Assembly: GCF_044755465.1 (NCBI RefSeq)
Contig: NZ_JBIVRB010000001.1
Location: forward strand, 1,054,001 to 1,118,000
Length of the DNA: 64,000 nt
Reading direction: 5' to 3'
Origin: Peterkaempfera sp044755465
GTDB taxonomy: Bacteria; Actinomycetota; Actinomycetes; Streptomycetales; Streptomycetaceae
Shown: piece by piece, positions 1 to 11,665 of the stretch
How the letters are laid out: every line of letters starts with the position of its first letter
How positions within the stretch are numbered: position 1 is the first letter of the stretch
The notes under the pieces: model-generated
Seen by the model: only the letters and a program-made list of their open reading frames with translations
Told to the model about the DNA's origin: nothing
Database searches by the model: none
Made by a program: the position numbers and the translations under genes

Positions 1-2
1 AC

Positions 3-1307
3 CTCGGCTACGCCCCCACCCAGCTCTCCCCGGTGATCGGCCCCGGCACGGGCACCCCGCCGCCGCCCCCGCCCGGCAGGCCCGGCCCGCGCCCCGGCGT
101 TCCGGCGGGTGCGCCGCCGCCCCCGCCGGGCATGCAGGCGGTCCCGCTGCCGCCGCCCCCGGGCGTACCGGTCGGCTACGGCTACCCGGCACCGCCCCCG
201 CCGCCGCCCGCCAACCAGCCAGGCCCCGCCAACCAGCCCGGCCCCGCCAACCAGCCCGGCCCCGGCGGTCCGGCGCCGTTCCCGCCCGGCCCGCCGCCGG
301 GCCCCGCCGCGCCCGCTGCCGTCCCCGGCGTGCCCACCGTCGGCCCCGGCTACCTGGCCGTGCTCAGCTACCGGGGCCCCGACGGCTCCGAGCAGAAGGT
401 GATGCAGCGCAGCGAGCCCGGCACCCCGCACCCGGAGTGGAAGATCCTCCAGGAGCTGCGCCGCCTCAATGTGCCGCCGGACCAGGTGCTGGAGCTGCAC
501 ACCGAGTTGGAGTGCTGCGACCTGCCGGCCGGCTACTGCGCCCGGATGGTCAAGGAGGCGTGGCCCAACGTACGGATCAGCCACACCGCCGCGTACGGCC
601 GCGACCACGCCGCCCGCCAGGCGGGCATGGGCCATCTGCTGGAGCACCTGGACGAGTTGCACGCGCTGGCCTCCGGCCCGGCGCGCCCCAAGCCGTCCCG
701 GGTGCCGCTGCCCGACCCGGGCGCCGTGCCCCGGCTGCCGCCGCCGGCGCCGCAGCAGCTCGCGGGCGAGCTCGCGCAGGCGTTCGGCCCGGCGGTCTTC
801 CGGTACGAGCAGCGGGCCGTCTCCCGGCAGGGCGTGCCCGAGGCGGTGGCGCAGACGCTGACCTGGGCCGGGCTGCCGGTGGAGTTCGGACCGTTCTTCT
901 GGGCGCTGGCCCAGCCGGGCCGGCCGATCCCGACGCTGGCCGAGCTGGCGGCCGAGCGTGGCCGCCCGGCCGCGCCGGACGCGGGCGGCTATCTGGTGCT
1001 GGGCAATGACTACGGCCGCCAGCTGTGCGTGCAGTACGGCACCGCCGCGGTGGTCGCCGTCGATCTGGAGGGCGGCCCGGAGCAGGCCCAGCCGCGGTTT
1101 GTGAACTCCGGGGTGCCGGAGTTCGTCCGCTGCCTGGCGCTGCTCGGCCGGATGTGGCGGCTGCGGTACGGGCTGACGCCCGAGCAGGCGGGCCGCTGGA
1201 CCACCGACTTCCAGGCTCAGCTGGCGGCCATCGACCCGGCCGCCCTCCAGACGCCGGACACCTGGTGGGCGGTGATCCTGGAGCAGTTCTGGGACGGCCT
1301 GCTCTAG
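3..1307 (+). CDS. Deaminase-domain / SUKH-4 fusion protein, 5' end outside window
   Basis: The frame is open to the left edge, so the start lies upstream; the GTG at 33 is internal or an alternative. The N-terminal ~100 residues are Pro/Gly-rich with a short repeated NQPGPA unit. Residues ~105-215 resemble the nucleic acid/nucleotide deaminase domains of polymorphic toxin systems: an HPEWK (HxE-like) motif and a downstream ECCDLPAGYC Cys pair would bind catalytic zinc. The last ~190 residues (LTWAGLPVEFGPFFW through FWDGLL) look like the SUKH-4 immunity fold. Deaminase plus SUKH in one chain is known in actinobacteria; whether it is toxin, immunity or an inactive scaffold cannot be told here. 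Domain calls are from family memory, not a search. Confidence 0.7.
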   Translation, partial: LGYAPTQLSPVIGPGTGTPPPPPPGRPGPRPGVPAGAPPPPPGMQAVPLPPPPGVPVGYGYPAPPPPPPANQPGPANQPGPANQPGPGGPAPFPPGPPPGPAAPAAVPGVPTVGPGYLAVLSYRGPDGSEQKVMQRSEPGTPHPEWKILQELRRLNVPPDQVLELHTELECCDLPAGYCARMVKEAWPNVRISHTAAYGRDHAARQAGMGHLLEHLDELHALASGPARPKPSRVPLPDPGAVPRLPPPAPQQLAGELAQAFGPAVFRYEQRAVSRQGVPEAVAQTLTWAGLPVEFGPFFWALAQPGRPIPTLAELAAERGRPAAPDAGGYLVLGNDYGRQLCVQYGTAAVVAVDLEGGPEQAQPRFVNSGVPEFVRCLALLGRMWRLRYGLTPEQAGRWTTDFQAQLAAIDPAALQTPDTWWAVILEQFWDGLL

Positions 1308-1323
1308 CGGTGCCGTACCAGCC

Positions 1324-1359
1324 CGAGGGGCGTCCCGGATCTTCCCGGGGCGCCCCTCG
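1324..1359 (+). terminator. Hairpin terminator after deaminase/SUKH gene
   Basis: A 15-bp stem (arms 1324-1338 and 1345-1359, one G-U pair) encloses a 6-nt loop, 17 nt after the stop codon. There is no clear U tract, as is usual in Streptomyces. Confidence 0.7.
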
Positions 1360-1548
1360 CGCGTACCGCGTCCGCCCCGCCGGCGCCTCCCGGCTGGCGC
1401 ATCCGGGTGACGGCAGCCCGGTGCGGCGGCGGATCTCACGCGGCGCCTCGGGGATTGAGCCGATCGAAGAAGGTAGGTTGGTGGTCAAATCGGACCAAAT
1501 GTGATCGATATTGTGCTCGGTCACGGGCGACGAAGGAGAGCAGCACCG

Positions 1549-2532
1549 ATGAGCGACGCCGTCTCTGCCTACGACTTCACCACCGCTCGGCGTGGCTACG
1601 CTCCGGAGCAGGTCGAGCGTGCGGTCACGGCGCTGGTCGCGCAGCGGGACGACGCCTGGGAGCGGCTCAGCCTGCTCGGCGCCGAGATTCGCGAGCTGGA
1701 GACCGGGCTCGCCACCGCGCTCCAGGCCGCCGAGGACGCCCCACCGCCCGACTTCGGCCTGCTCGGCGAGCGCGCCGCCGGGCTGCTCGCCATGGCCGAG
1801 GCGGAGGCCGCCGCCGTCCGCGAGGAGGCCGCCCGCACCGCCGGGCAGCTGCGGAAGCTGGCGCTGGACGACGCCAAGCGGCAGACCGACAGCGCGGACA
1901 GCGCCGCCAAGGCCGCCCGCAGCTCGGCGGACGAGGAGGCCGAGCAGACCCTCGCCCAGGCCCGCGCCCGCGCCGCCGAACTGCTGGAGGCGGCCGAGCG
2001 GGAGAGCCGGGAGACCCGGGAGACCGCCGAGCGCGAAGCCGCCGAGCGGCGCGAACTGGCCGAGCAGCAGCGCCGTGAGTCCGAGGCGGAACTGGCTGCC
2101 CGGCTCCGCCAGGCGGTCGAGGAAGCCGCCACCGACAACGCCCGCGAGCAGGAGATCGAGGACCGGATCGCCGCCGTGGGCGAGCGGCGGGACCGCGAGT
2201 CCGCCCAGCACCGGAACGCGGTGGGGGCCAGGGTCCAGGAGCTCGACGCCGAGGCCCGCACCCGCGCCGAACGCCTGCTGGACCGGGCCCGCGCCGAGGC
2301 GGAGCGGATCGCGGCCGGGGCCGAGCGGGAGCAGCGGGCGTACGAGGAGCGGCGGGAGCAGGTCCAGCTGCACCTGGGCCACATCCGGCAGACCCTGGCC
2401 ACCCTCACCGGCATGGCCGCCACCCCCTCGGTCCCGGCCCCCGCCACCGAGCCCGACTCCGAGACCGCCGAGATCCCCCTTCCCCCGGCCCAGCGCACCG
2501 GCCCCACCGGCGAAGACCACCGCCCCGCCTGA
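1549..2532 (+). CDS. DivIVA/FilP-like coiled-coil protein
   Basis: 327 aa from the ATG at 1549, chosen because AAGGAGAG precedes it at 1533-1540; the in-frame GTG at 1501 has no such site. The N-terminus (YDFTTARRGYAPEQVERAV) matches the start of DivIVA-type domains. Residues ~40-290 are Ala/Glu/Arg-rich heptad sequence typical of a long coiled coil, and the last 40 residues are Pro/Thr-rich. Streptomyces proteins of this type are often labelled cellulose-binding protein and are related to FilP/Scy cytoskeletal factors of hyphal tips. A structural, membrane- or septum-associated role is likely; polar growth is inference. Confidence 0.75.
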   Translation: MSDAVSAYDFTTARRGYAPEQVERAVTALVAQRDDAWERLSLLGAEIRELETGLATALQAAEDAPPPDFGLLGERAAGLLAMAEAEAAAVREEAARTAGQLRKLALDDAKRQTDSADSAAKAARSSADEEAEQTLAQARARAAELLEAAERESRETRETAEREAAERRELAEQQRRESEAELAARLRQAVEEAATDNAREQEIEDRIAAVGERRDRESAQHRNAVGARVQELDAEARTRAERLLDRARAEAERIAAGAEREQRAYEERREQVQLHLGHIRQTLATLTGMAATPSVPAPATEPDSETAEIPLPPAQRTGPTGEDHRPA

Positions 2533-3254
2533 CCGGGCCCCCACCCAGCCGCGCTCTCCCCCGCACACTCCGGCCCCCACGCGGCCGGGACGTACGGCCC
2601 ACCGCTCGTCGATGCCGTACCCGTCGGCCCGGTGGCCGACCTCGGCGGCAGCGACAGCCCGGCATGCCCCTGGCCCGCGATCAGCACGTTCAACCTGCCC
2701 GCGCATCGTGCCCGCGCAACGTGCCCGCGCCCCCTGCACCGCCCCTCACGGCGGAGCCCGTCCCCGGACCGGCTGCGCGGCACGGCGTACGGAGAGCGGT
2801 GCGGTCCGGCGTGGCCGTCTGCCGGTACGCGGCAGGCCGCGCCCCCTCCCTGTCCGCACCGGCCGGTACGGACAGGGAGGGAGGCTGCCCCACCCGGCAG
2901 CCAAGCGCAGGCCGCCCGTCCTCATCGGACGGCCGCCCGGCCACCGCCTTCCCCCCACGGTCGGCGGCGGCACGTCCACCATGCTTGCCGCCCGGTGTGG
3001 ACGGCCGGTGACAGCCATGTGTCAGCTCCATGGCACCCGTACGACGCCCACCCCACACCCCACCCGGCCGCCCACCCGCCGCCCGTCCCGCCCCCGCCGA
3101 CCCCGTCGCACGGCGGCCCGCCGGGGGCGGGCGTAGGCTTGAACCCCCGGCCCGCAGCGCGTGCCGGGCGGTTCGCGTTGCGCCTCGCGCCCGCCCCCTC
3201 AGCAGACCACCACCCCCACCCAGACCGACCGGAAGTACGGGACAAGAAGACTCC
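2533..3254. other. 722-bp intergenic region upstream of mfd
   Basis: No convincing gene on either strand. The one clear structure is the long palindrome at 2844-2881. Three near-copies of CGTGCCCGCGCA-like sequence lie around 2700-2735. The stretch just before mfd is C-rich with no obvious ribosome binding site beyond GACAAGAAGA. Confidence 0.5.
2844..2881. terminator. Long palindromic hairpin, possible bidirectional terminator
   Basis: Arms CCCTCCCTGTCCG (2844-2856) and its exact complement (2869-2881) flank ACCGGCCGGT, itself a palindrome at 2858-2867, so almost all of the 38 nt self-pairs apart from one C/A mismatch. It lies ~310 nt after the coiled-coil gene, which is far for a simple terminator. 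Confidence 0.5.
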
Positions 3255-6872
<3,618 letters not shown>

Positions 6873-6883
6873 CCCCGCCCCCG

Positions 6884-6911
6884 GGCCCCCGCACCAGCCG
6901 GTGCGGGGGCC
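6884..6911 (+). terminator. mfd terminator hairpin
   Basis: Perfect 12-bp stem GGCCCCCGCACC / GGTGCGGGGGCC with a 4-nt AGCC loop, 12 nt after the mfd stop. Confidence 0.85.
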
Positions 6912-6964
6912 GAAGCGGGCATCGGCACCGCAGTCGAAGGCCCTCGGGCCAGGGCCGGCGGTCG

Positions 6965-7228
6965 TCAGTACCACCTGGTGCAGGCCGTGCCGCCGGACAC
7001 GCTGACACAGGCGCGGACCTGCTTGGTCGTGGGGGTGTGGTACATCCCGCTCCAGGTGGAGACATTGGCCCCGTCGATACTCGTCCACCCCGAGGCTCCG
7101 AGGCTCGTCGCGCCCAGGTTGGTGGTCACGGCACCCGAGGCCCGGTCCTTTCGCTCCACGTAGACCTTGCCCTTGCGCGGATCGCCGCCGTTGACAGCCG
7201 GAATGGGGCGCTGCTGCGGATTCATCAT
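6965..7228 (-). CDS. Small protein of unknown function, possibly a gene remnant
   Basis: 87 aa if read from ATG 7228; the next codon is also ATG. The C-terminal half (TSLGASGWTSIDGANVSTWS then CVSVSGGTACTRWY) has two cysteines and a Ser/Thr/Gly-rich pattern seen in small secreted actinobacterial proteins, but no signal peptide or ribosome binding site is visible. Upstream the frame continues open through low-information sequence, so this may be the 3' remnant of a longer secreted protein. It is convergent with mfd. Local GC is somewhat lower than in neighbours. I do not recognise a family. Confidence 0.35.
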   Translation of the reverse strand: MMNPQQRPIPAVNGGDPRKGKVYVERKDRASGAVTTNLGATSLGASGWTSIDGANVSTWSGMYHTPTTKQVRACVSVSGGTACTRWY

Positions 7229-7350
7229 GTACGCCGATGCCGGATGCCGCGCCCGCACCGCGCCTCCTGTCGGTGCCGGGTCAGCCGGCAGCGCGGCCCC
7301 GGCAGCGGCCGGGCGAGCGGAGCGACCCGGAGTCGGCCGCCCGCTCGCGG

Positions 7351-7398
7351 CCGGTCTGATGGCCGGTCTGATGGCCGGGCTGATGGTCCGTCTGATGG
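7351..7398 (+). repeat. Four tandem 12-bp units upstream of aminotransferase
   Basis: CCGGTCTGATGG occurs exactly twice (7351-7362, 7363-7374), followed by CCGGGCTGATGG and TCCGTCTGATGG. The array ends 43 nt before the aminotransferase start and so would sit around or just upstream of its -35 region. Confidence 0.8.
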
Positions 7399-7441
7399 TC
7401 GCGGCGGGTTCGGCGGCGCGGGACTTCTCTACGCTGCTGGC

Positions 7442-8662
7442 ATGACGCTCACCACACCCCCGACCTCCGGCGGCCGGGCCGAGGCCCCCGCCCTTGCCGC
7501 CCGCGCCGCCTCGGTCGGTGCCTCCCCGGTGCGGGAGATACTCGCGCTGACCGCCCGTCCCGAGGTCATCTCCTTCGCCGGCGGGCTGCCCGCCCCGGAG
7601 CTGTTCGACGCCGAGCGGATCAGCGCCGCGTTCGCCACCGTGCTGGCGGAGTCGCCCGAGCGGGTGCTCCAGTACTCGACCACCGAGGGCGATCCGGAGC
7701 TGCGCCGCGCGGTGGCGGCCCGGCTCACCGGGCGCGGGCTGCCCACCGGGGCGGACGACCTGCTGGTGACCGGGGGTTCGCAGCAGGCGCTGTCGCTGCT
7801 GGCCACGGCCCTGCTGGGGCCGGGTGATGTCGTCCTGGTCGAGGACCCGACCTATCTGGCGGCCCTGCAGAGCTTCGGCTTCGCCGGGGCGCGGGTGCTG
7901 CCGGTGCCGTCCGACGCCGAGGGGATCGACCCGGCCGCGCTGGAGGAGCTGGTGCTCCGGGAGCGGCCCAAGCTGCTCTATCTGATCCCCACCTTCCAGA
8001 ACCCGACCGGCCGCACCCTGTCCGCCGAGCGCCGCCGGGCCGTCGCCGAGGTCGCCGGGCGGCACGGGCTCTGGCTGGTCGAGGACGACCCGTACGGCGA
8101 CCTGCGGTTCAGCGGCGAGCCGGTGCCCTGGGTGGCCTCGTACGAGGCGGCGGCCGACCGCACGGTCCTGCTGGGCAGCTTCTCCAAGATCATGGCGCCG
8201 GGCATGCGGCTGGGCTGGCTGCGCGCCCCCGCCGTACTGCGGCGCGCCTGCACCATCGCCAAGCAGGCCGCCGACCTGCACACCTCCACCGTCGACCAGG
8301 CCGCCGCCGCCCGGTATCTGACCGACAACGACCTGGAGGTGCACCTGAACCGGGTGCGGGCCGCCTACCGCGAGCGCCGCGACGCACTCGACGACGGCCT
8401 GGCCGACGCGCTCCCGGCGGGCAGCAGCTGGAACCGGCCGGACGGCGGCATGTTCCTCTGGGTCAGCCTGCCCGCCGGCTACGACGCCACCGCGCTGCTC
8501 CAGCGGGCCATCACCCACAATGTGGCGTACGTCCCGGGCACGCCCTTCTTCGCCGGACCGCCGGACCCGACCACGCTGCGGATGTCGTTCACCACCCACA
8601 CCCCGGACGAGATCCGCGAGGGCCTGCACCGCCTCGCCCAGGCGGTGGCCGCCCACGGCTGA
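7442..8662 (+). CDS. PLP-dependent class I aminotransferase
   Basis: 406 aa, full length for fold-type I aminotransferases of the LysN/2-aminoadipate group. Signature features: SFAGGLPAPELF at the N-terminus, YSTTEGDPELRRAVA, the PTFQNPTGRTLS Asn-Pro motif, EDDPYGDLRF, and the PLP lysine in SFSKIMAPGMRLGW; a final substrate-binding Arg lies in TTLRMSFTTH. It would transfer an amino group between an amino acid and a 2-oxo acid; substrate is not predictable. TACGCT at 7430-7435 lies 6 nt before the ATG with no Shine-Dalgarno, so the mRNA is probably leaderless. The gene ends facing the minus-strand gene at 8680. Confidence 0.9.
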   Translation: MTLTTPPTSGGRAEAPALAARAASVGASPVREILALTARPEVISFAGGLPAPELFDAERISAAFATVLAESPERVLQYSTTEGDPELRRAVAARLTGRGLPTGADDLLVTGGSQQALSLLATALLGPGDVVLVEDPTYLAALQSFGFAGARVLPVPSDAEGIDPAALEELVLRERPKLLYLIPTFQNPTGRTLSAERRRAVAEVAGRHGLWLVEDDPYGDLRFSGEPVPWVASYEAAADRTVLLGSFSKIMAPGMRLGWLRAPAVLRRACTIAKQAADLHTSTVDQAAAARYLTDNDLEVHLNRVRAAYRERRDALDDGLADALPAGSSWNRPDGGMFLWVSLPAGYDATALLQRAITHNVAYVPGTPFFAGPPDPTTLRMSFTTHTPDEIREGLHRLAQAVAAHG

Positions 8663-8679
8663 GCGGCCCGGCCAGGGGG

Positions 8680-9198
8680 TCAGCCCTCGCCCGCGAAGAT
8701 CCGCAGGGTGCTCTCCAGCTGCTCGAAGCTCTCGTCCACCGTACGGATGCGCTTGTACGCCAGCGCGGTGATCAGGTTGGCGGCGAAGTCCCCGAACGCC
8801 ACCACCACGTCGAAGAAGTTCTCCTGGTCCGCGATCCAGATCTCCGCCAGGAGCTCATGGGCGGCGCGCTCACCGGGCACCAGGAAGGACCGCAGGACCG
8901 GGGGCAGCTGCGACAGCGTCCGCTCACCGGGCGGCAGCGTGGCCGCGAAGGCGTCCAGGAAGTGCGCCGCGCCCTGGTCCTGCGCATCCGCCCAGGTCTC
9001 GGTGAGGACGGCGGCCGCAATGGCGGTGCCGACCGCCAGGAAGACGATCCCGTCGGTGCCGCCGTCCCGCATGTCGCCGCGCAGCACCTCGCTGACGACC
9101 CGGCAGGCGGGGGAGTCCATCCGCCGTACGGCGGCGCGAGAGGCGGGCTCCAGCGACGCGCGGATCAGGTCGACGACGGCGGCTTCGGTGGTCGGCAT
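8680..9198 (-). CDS. Conserved hypothetical protein
   Basis: 172 aa, no signal peptide or membrane segment. Helix-rich sequence with acidic and aromatic positions (ELLAEIWIADQENFFDVVVAFGDFAANLITAL). I do not recognise a domain. It converges with the aminotransferase (17-nt gap) and is divergent from the EamA-like gene at 9314. GC3 and codon use match the neighbours, which supports coding. Start ATG at 9198 is the only reasonable one near the divergent intergenic region. Confidence 0.7.
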   Translation of the reverse strand: MPTTEAAVVDLIRASLEPASRAAVRRMDSPACRVVSEVLRGDMRDGGTDGIVFLAVGTAIAAAVLTETWADAQDQGAAHFLDAFAATLPPGERTLSQLPPVLRSFLVPGERAAHELLAEIWIADQENFFDVVVAFGDFAANLITALAYKRIRTVDESFEQLESTLRIFAGEG

Positions 9199-9313
9199 GT
9201 GCGTTATCCTGCCCCGCCCGGCGGCCGGGCGGGGGCGAATCCGCCGATGGGCGGCGACCGTCCCGCCCCGGCCGCCGTCACCGGCGGCCGGCGGAGGTCA
9301 GTACGCTCGGGGC

Positions 9314-10210
9314 GTGCTCATCGGCCTTCTGGCGGCGCTGGCCGCCGCGCTCTGCTTCGGCGTGGCGACCGTGCTCCAGGCGCTCGGCGCCCGTACCTCG
9401 GACGCCCGTACCTCGGACGCCCGCGCCTCCGGCCCGCCCGCCGCCGGGGGCGTGGCCGGCACCGTCCGGTCGATGGCGAACCTCCCCTTCGTCGCCGGGC
9501 TCGGGCTGGACGGCCTCGGCTTCGTCGCCCAGCTGGTGGCGCTGCGCTCGCTGCCGCTGTACGTGGTGCAGGCGGCGCTGGCCGGGGCGCTCGCCGTCAC
9601 GGCCGTCACCGGGGCGCTGCTGCTGCGGATGCGGCTCGGCCGCGCGGAGTGGCTGGGCATCGCCGGGGTGTGCGGCGGGCTGGCGCTGCTCGGCGCCACG
9701 GCCGGGGAGGAGGGGCACCGGCAGCCGGGCACGGCGTTCCACTGGGCGCTGCTCGCCGCCGCCGTCGCGCTGGGGCTGCTCGGCGCGGCCGCCTGGCGGC
9801 TGCGCGAGCCGGTCCGGGCGGCGGCGCTGGGCCTGCTGTGCGGCTTCGGGTTCGGCGTGGTCGGGCTGGCCGTCCGGGTGCTGCCCGCCGTGGACCTGCC
9901 GGATGTGCTGCCGCTGCTGCGCGACCCCGCCCTGTATGCGCTGGTCGGCGGCGGGGCGCTGGCCTTCCTGCTGCTCACCGAGGCGGTGCGCGGCGGCTCG
10001 GTGACCACGGCCACCGCCGGGATGGTGCTCGGCGAGACCGGCGTGCCCGCGCTGCTGGGAGTGCTGCTGCTCGGTGACGGCACCCGCCCCGGGCTGGTCC
10101 CGCTGGCGGTGGCGGGCTTCGCCCTGGCCGTGGCGGGGGCGCTGGCGCTGGCCCGCTTCGGCGAGGTCGACGCCGCCGGGCCGTCCGGCGGGACCGGTGA
10201 GGCGGACTAG
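9314..10210 (+). CDS. EamA/DMT-family integral membrane protein
   Basis: 298 aa from GTG 9314. About nine hydrophobic segments, starting with VLIGLLAALAAALCFGVATV, in the two-halved pattern of drug/metabolite transporters. Near the first loop there is a small in-frame 15-bp duplication giving RTSDA repeats. TACGCT at 9302-9307 precedes the GTG by 6 nt, which supports this start and a leaderless message. Substrate is unknown. The stop codon lies in a 10-bp tandem duplication shared with the 3' end of the facing DUF4352 gene. Confidence 0.8.
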   Translation: MLIGLLAALAAALCFGVATVLQALGARTSDARTSDARASGPPAAGGVAGTVRSMANLPFVAGLGLDGLGFVAQLVALRSLPLYVVQAALAGALAVTAVTGALLLRMRLGRAEWLGIAGVCGGLALLGATAGEEGHRQPGTAFHWALLAAAVALGLLGAAAWRLREPVRAAALGLLCGFGFGVVGLAVRVLPAVDLPDVLPLLRDPALYALVGGGALAFLLLTEAVRGGSVTTATAGMVLGETGVPALLGVLLLGDGTRPGLVPLAVAGFALAVAGALALARFGEVDAAGPSGGTGEAD

Positions 10211-10223
10211 CGGGGACTAGCGG
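10204..10223 (+). repeat. 10-bp tandem duplication including the stop codon
   Basis: GGACTAGCGG occurs twice back to back (10204-10213, 10214-10223). The first copy contains the TAG of the plus-strand gene. The second, read on the other strand (CTA at 10217-10219), gives the TAG of the facing gene. Confidence 0.85.
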
Positions 10224-10825
10224 ACGTTCCACTGGCCGGTCTGGTCGGCGAAGCCGCTGTCCAGGCCGAACTGGACCGTGTCGAGCTTGGCGGCCTTGGG
10301 GACCTGGAAGGTGATGAAGCCCTTGGCGGTGCCGCCGGGGGCGATGGTGACGTCGGCGGGGAAGGCCGGGCCGGCGTCGGTGTCCGAGTAGTCGGCGTCG
10401 AAGCCCTGACCCTCGGTGTCGACCACCTTGGCGCCGTTCGACGGTGAGTCCTGGTACGCCTTGCTGCCGGTGTTCTTGATCCGGAACTGCACGGCGACGA
10501 ACCGCTTCCCCTTGTCCGGCTCGGTGTACTCGTCGGCGCCCTTGGCCTTGTCGACCACCTTGAGCACGGTGACGTCGGCCCGGGTGTCCATGCCCTTGAG
10601 CGCGATGGTGTCCCCGACCTTGGCTGGCGCCTTCTTCTCGGGCGCGCCCTGCTCGCCGGCCCCGCCGGACTCGTCAGTGCCGGACTTGCCGGCCGTGGAC
10701 CCGCCGGTCGTGGATTTGGCGGCGGTGGCGACCGAGTCGTCGGTGCCCGAGGTGCAGGCGGTGGCGCCGAGGGCGACCAGCGAGGCGGTGAGCAGTACGG
10801 CTGCGGTGCGGGCGGTGCGAAGCAT
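10217..10825 (-). CDS. DUF4352-type lipoprotein
   Basis: 202 aa from ATG 10825, preceded by GGGGGT; an upstream in-frame start at 10870 would put 15 residues before the signal peptide and is rejected. The signal peptide ends at LVALGATAC, a lipobox whose Cys would be lipidated, so the protein is on the outer face of the membrane. A Ser/Gly/Lys linker follows (~25-65), then a beta-rich domain with FVAVQFRIKNTGSKAYQDSP and IAPGGTAKGFITFQVP, typical of DUF4352 telokin-like domains. The ligand is unknown. Confidence 0.8.
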   Translation of the reverse strand: MLRTARTAAVLLTASLVALGATACTSGTDDSVATAAKSTTGGSTAGKSGTDESGGAGEQGAPEKKAPAKVGDTIALKGMDTRADVTVLKVVDKAKGADEYTEPDKGKRFVAVQFRIKNTGSKAYQDSPSNGAKVVDTEGQGFDADYSDTDAGPAFPADVTIAPGGTAKGFITFQVPKAAKLDTVQFGLDSGFADQTGQWNVR

Positions 10826-10869
10826 GGGTGGACCCCCGAGTTCGTGGGATGTATTCGAGCGTTGAGTCA

Positions 10870-10898
10870 ATGACAGCAGAGGCTGTGAACTCTGTCAA
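10870..10898 (-). promoter_or_regulatory. Possible promoter of DUF4352 gene
   Basis: On the minus strand, TTGACA (10893-10898) is a perfect -35 hexamer. Seventeen to eighteen nt on there is only a weak -10 (TGTCAT/GTCATT). Transcription would start near 10860, about 35 nt before the ATG. Confidence 0.4.
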
Positions 10899-11044
10899 CG
10901 CCATGCGGGATTGGCAGGGTGTTCACGTGATCTCGGCTTGGCTTCGGCTCGGCCCGAGCGCGGACCGCTGTCGGTCCGGAGCGGTACGGTGACGAAGGCA
11001 ACTGCCCCGCCACCCAGCCCCGCCCGTCCCGCCCAGGAGCAGCC

Positions 11045-11665
11045 ATGCAAGGCCGCCAGCCCGGCAGCCCCGCCTCGTCCTTCGCCGCCCCGAAGCCGTC
11101 GCGGCCGGTGGTGAAGGTGCTCTGGGCCCTGGTGCCGGTGGTCACCTTCACGCTGCTGGCCTTCGCCCCCGCCACCTATCTCGCCGCACGGCGCAGGCGC
11201 CCGGCGGACTGGCTGGGCGTGGCCTTCTTCGCCGTCAACACGGCGGCCTTCTGCCTGGGCATGGTGTTCGCCGCCGACCCCGGCCAGCCGTACACCTCCG
11301 GTGATGTCATCGGCATCACCGCGATGTGCATCGGCTTCGTCGTCGCCCCGGTGCACTTCCTGGTGATGGACCGGAAGGCGGTGTGGGAGCGCTTCGCCGC
11401 AGCCCAGGGCTTCGCCGGCGCCCCGGGTTTCGCCGCGCCCCCGGCGGCCCACCCGGCGCAGCCCGGCTACGGCTGGCCGCCGCAGCCGCCGCCCACGTCG
11501 TACACGCCCACCCTCTACCAGCCGCAGCCCCAGCCCGGGTACGCCGCGCCCGCGCCCGCCCCCGAGGACGCCGCCCGCGCCGAGCTGCGTCAGCTGGGCG
11601 AGCTGCTGCGCCGCCAGGCCGCCGACGGCGGCAACCCCGACGCCTGGCGGGACGGCGGCCGGTGA
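11045..11665 (+). CDS. Two-TM membrane protein with Pro-rich tail
   Basis: 206 aa. There are three hydrophobic stretches: VLWALVPVVTFTLLAFAPATYLAA (the first), LGVAFFAVNTAAFCLGMVFA, and VIGITAMCIGFVVAPVHFLV. The cytoplasmic tail is rich in Pro, Ala, Tyr and Gln. The last codons overlap the kinase gene by 4 nt (GTGA), so the two are translationally coupled and probably work together; the tail could be a kinase substrate or anchor, but that is inference. No catalytic motif is seen. Confidence 0.75.
   Translation: MQGRQPGSPASSFAAPKPSRPVVKVLWALVPVVTFTLLAFAPATYLAARRRRPADWLGVAFFAVNTAAFCLGMVFAADPGQPYTSGDVIGITAMCIGFVVAPVHFLVMDRKAVWERFAAAQGFAGAPGFAAPPAAHPAQPGYGWPPQPPPTSYTPTLYQPQPQPGYAAPAPAPEDAARAELRQLGELLRRQAADGGNPDAWRDGGR

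Noticed and set aside
577..2739. Long open frame on the minus strand under the first two genes
   Set aside because: High-GC antisense frame with Gly/Arg/Ala-rich composition and no family features; the plus-strand genes are clearly coding.
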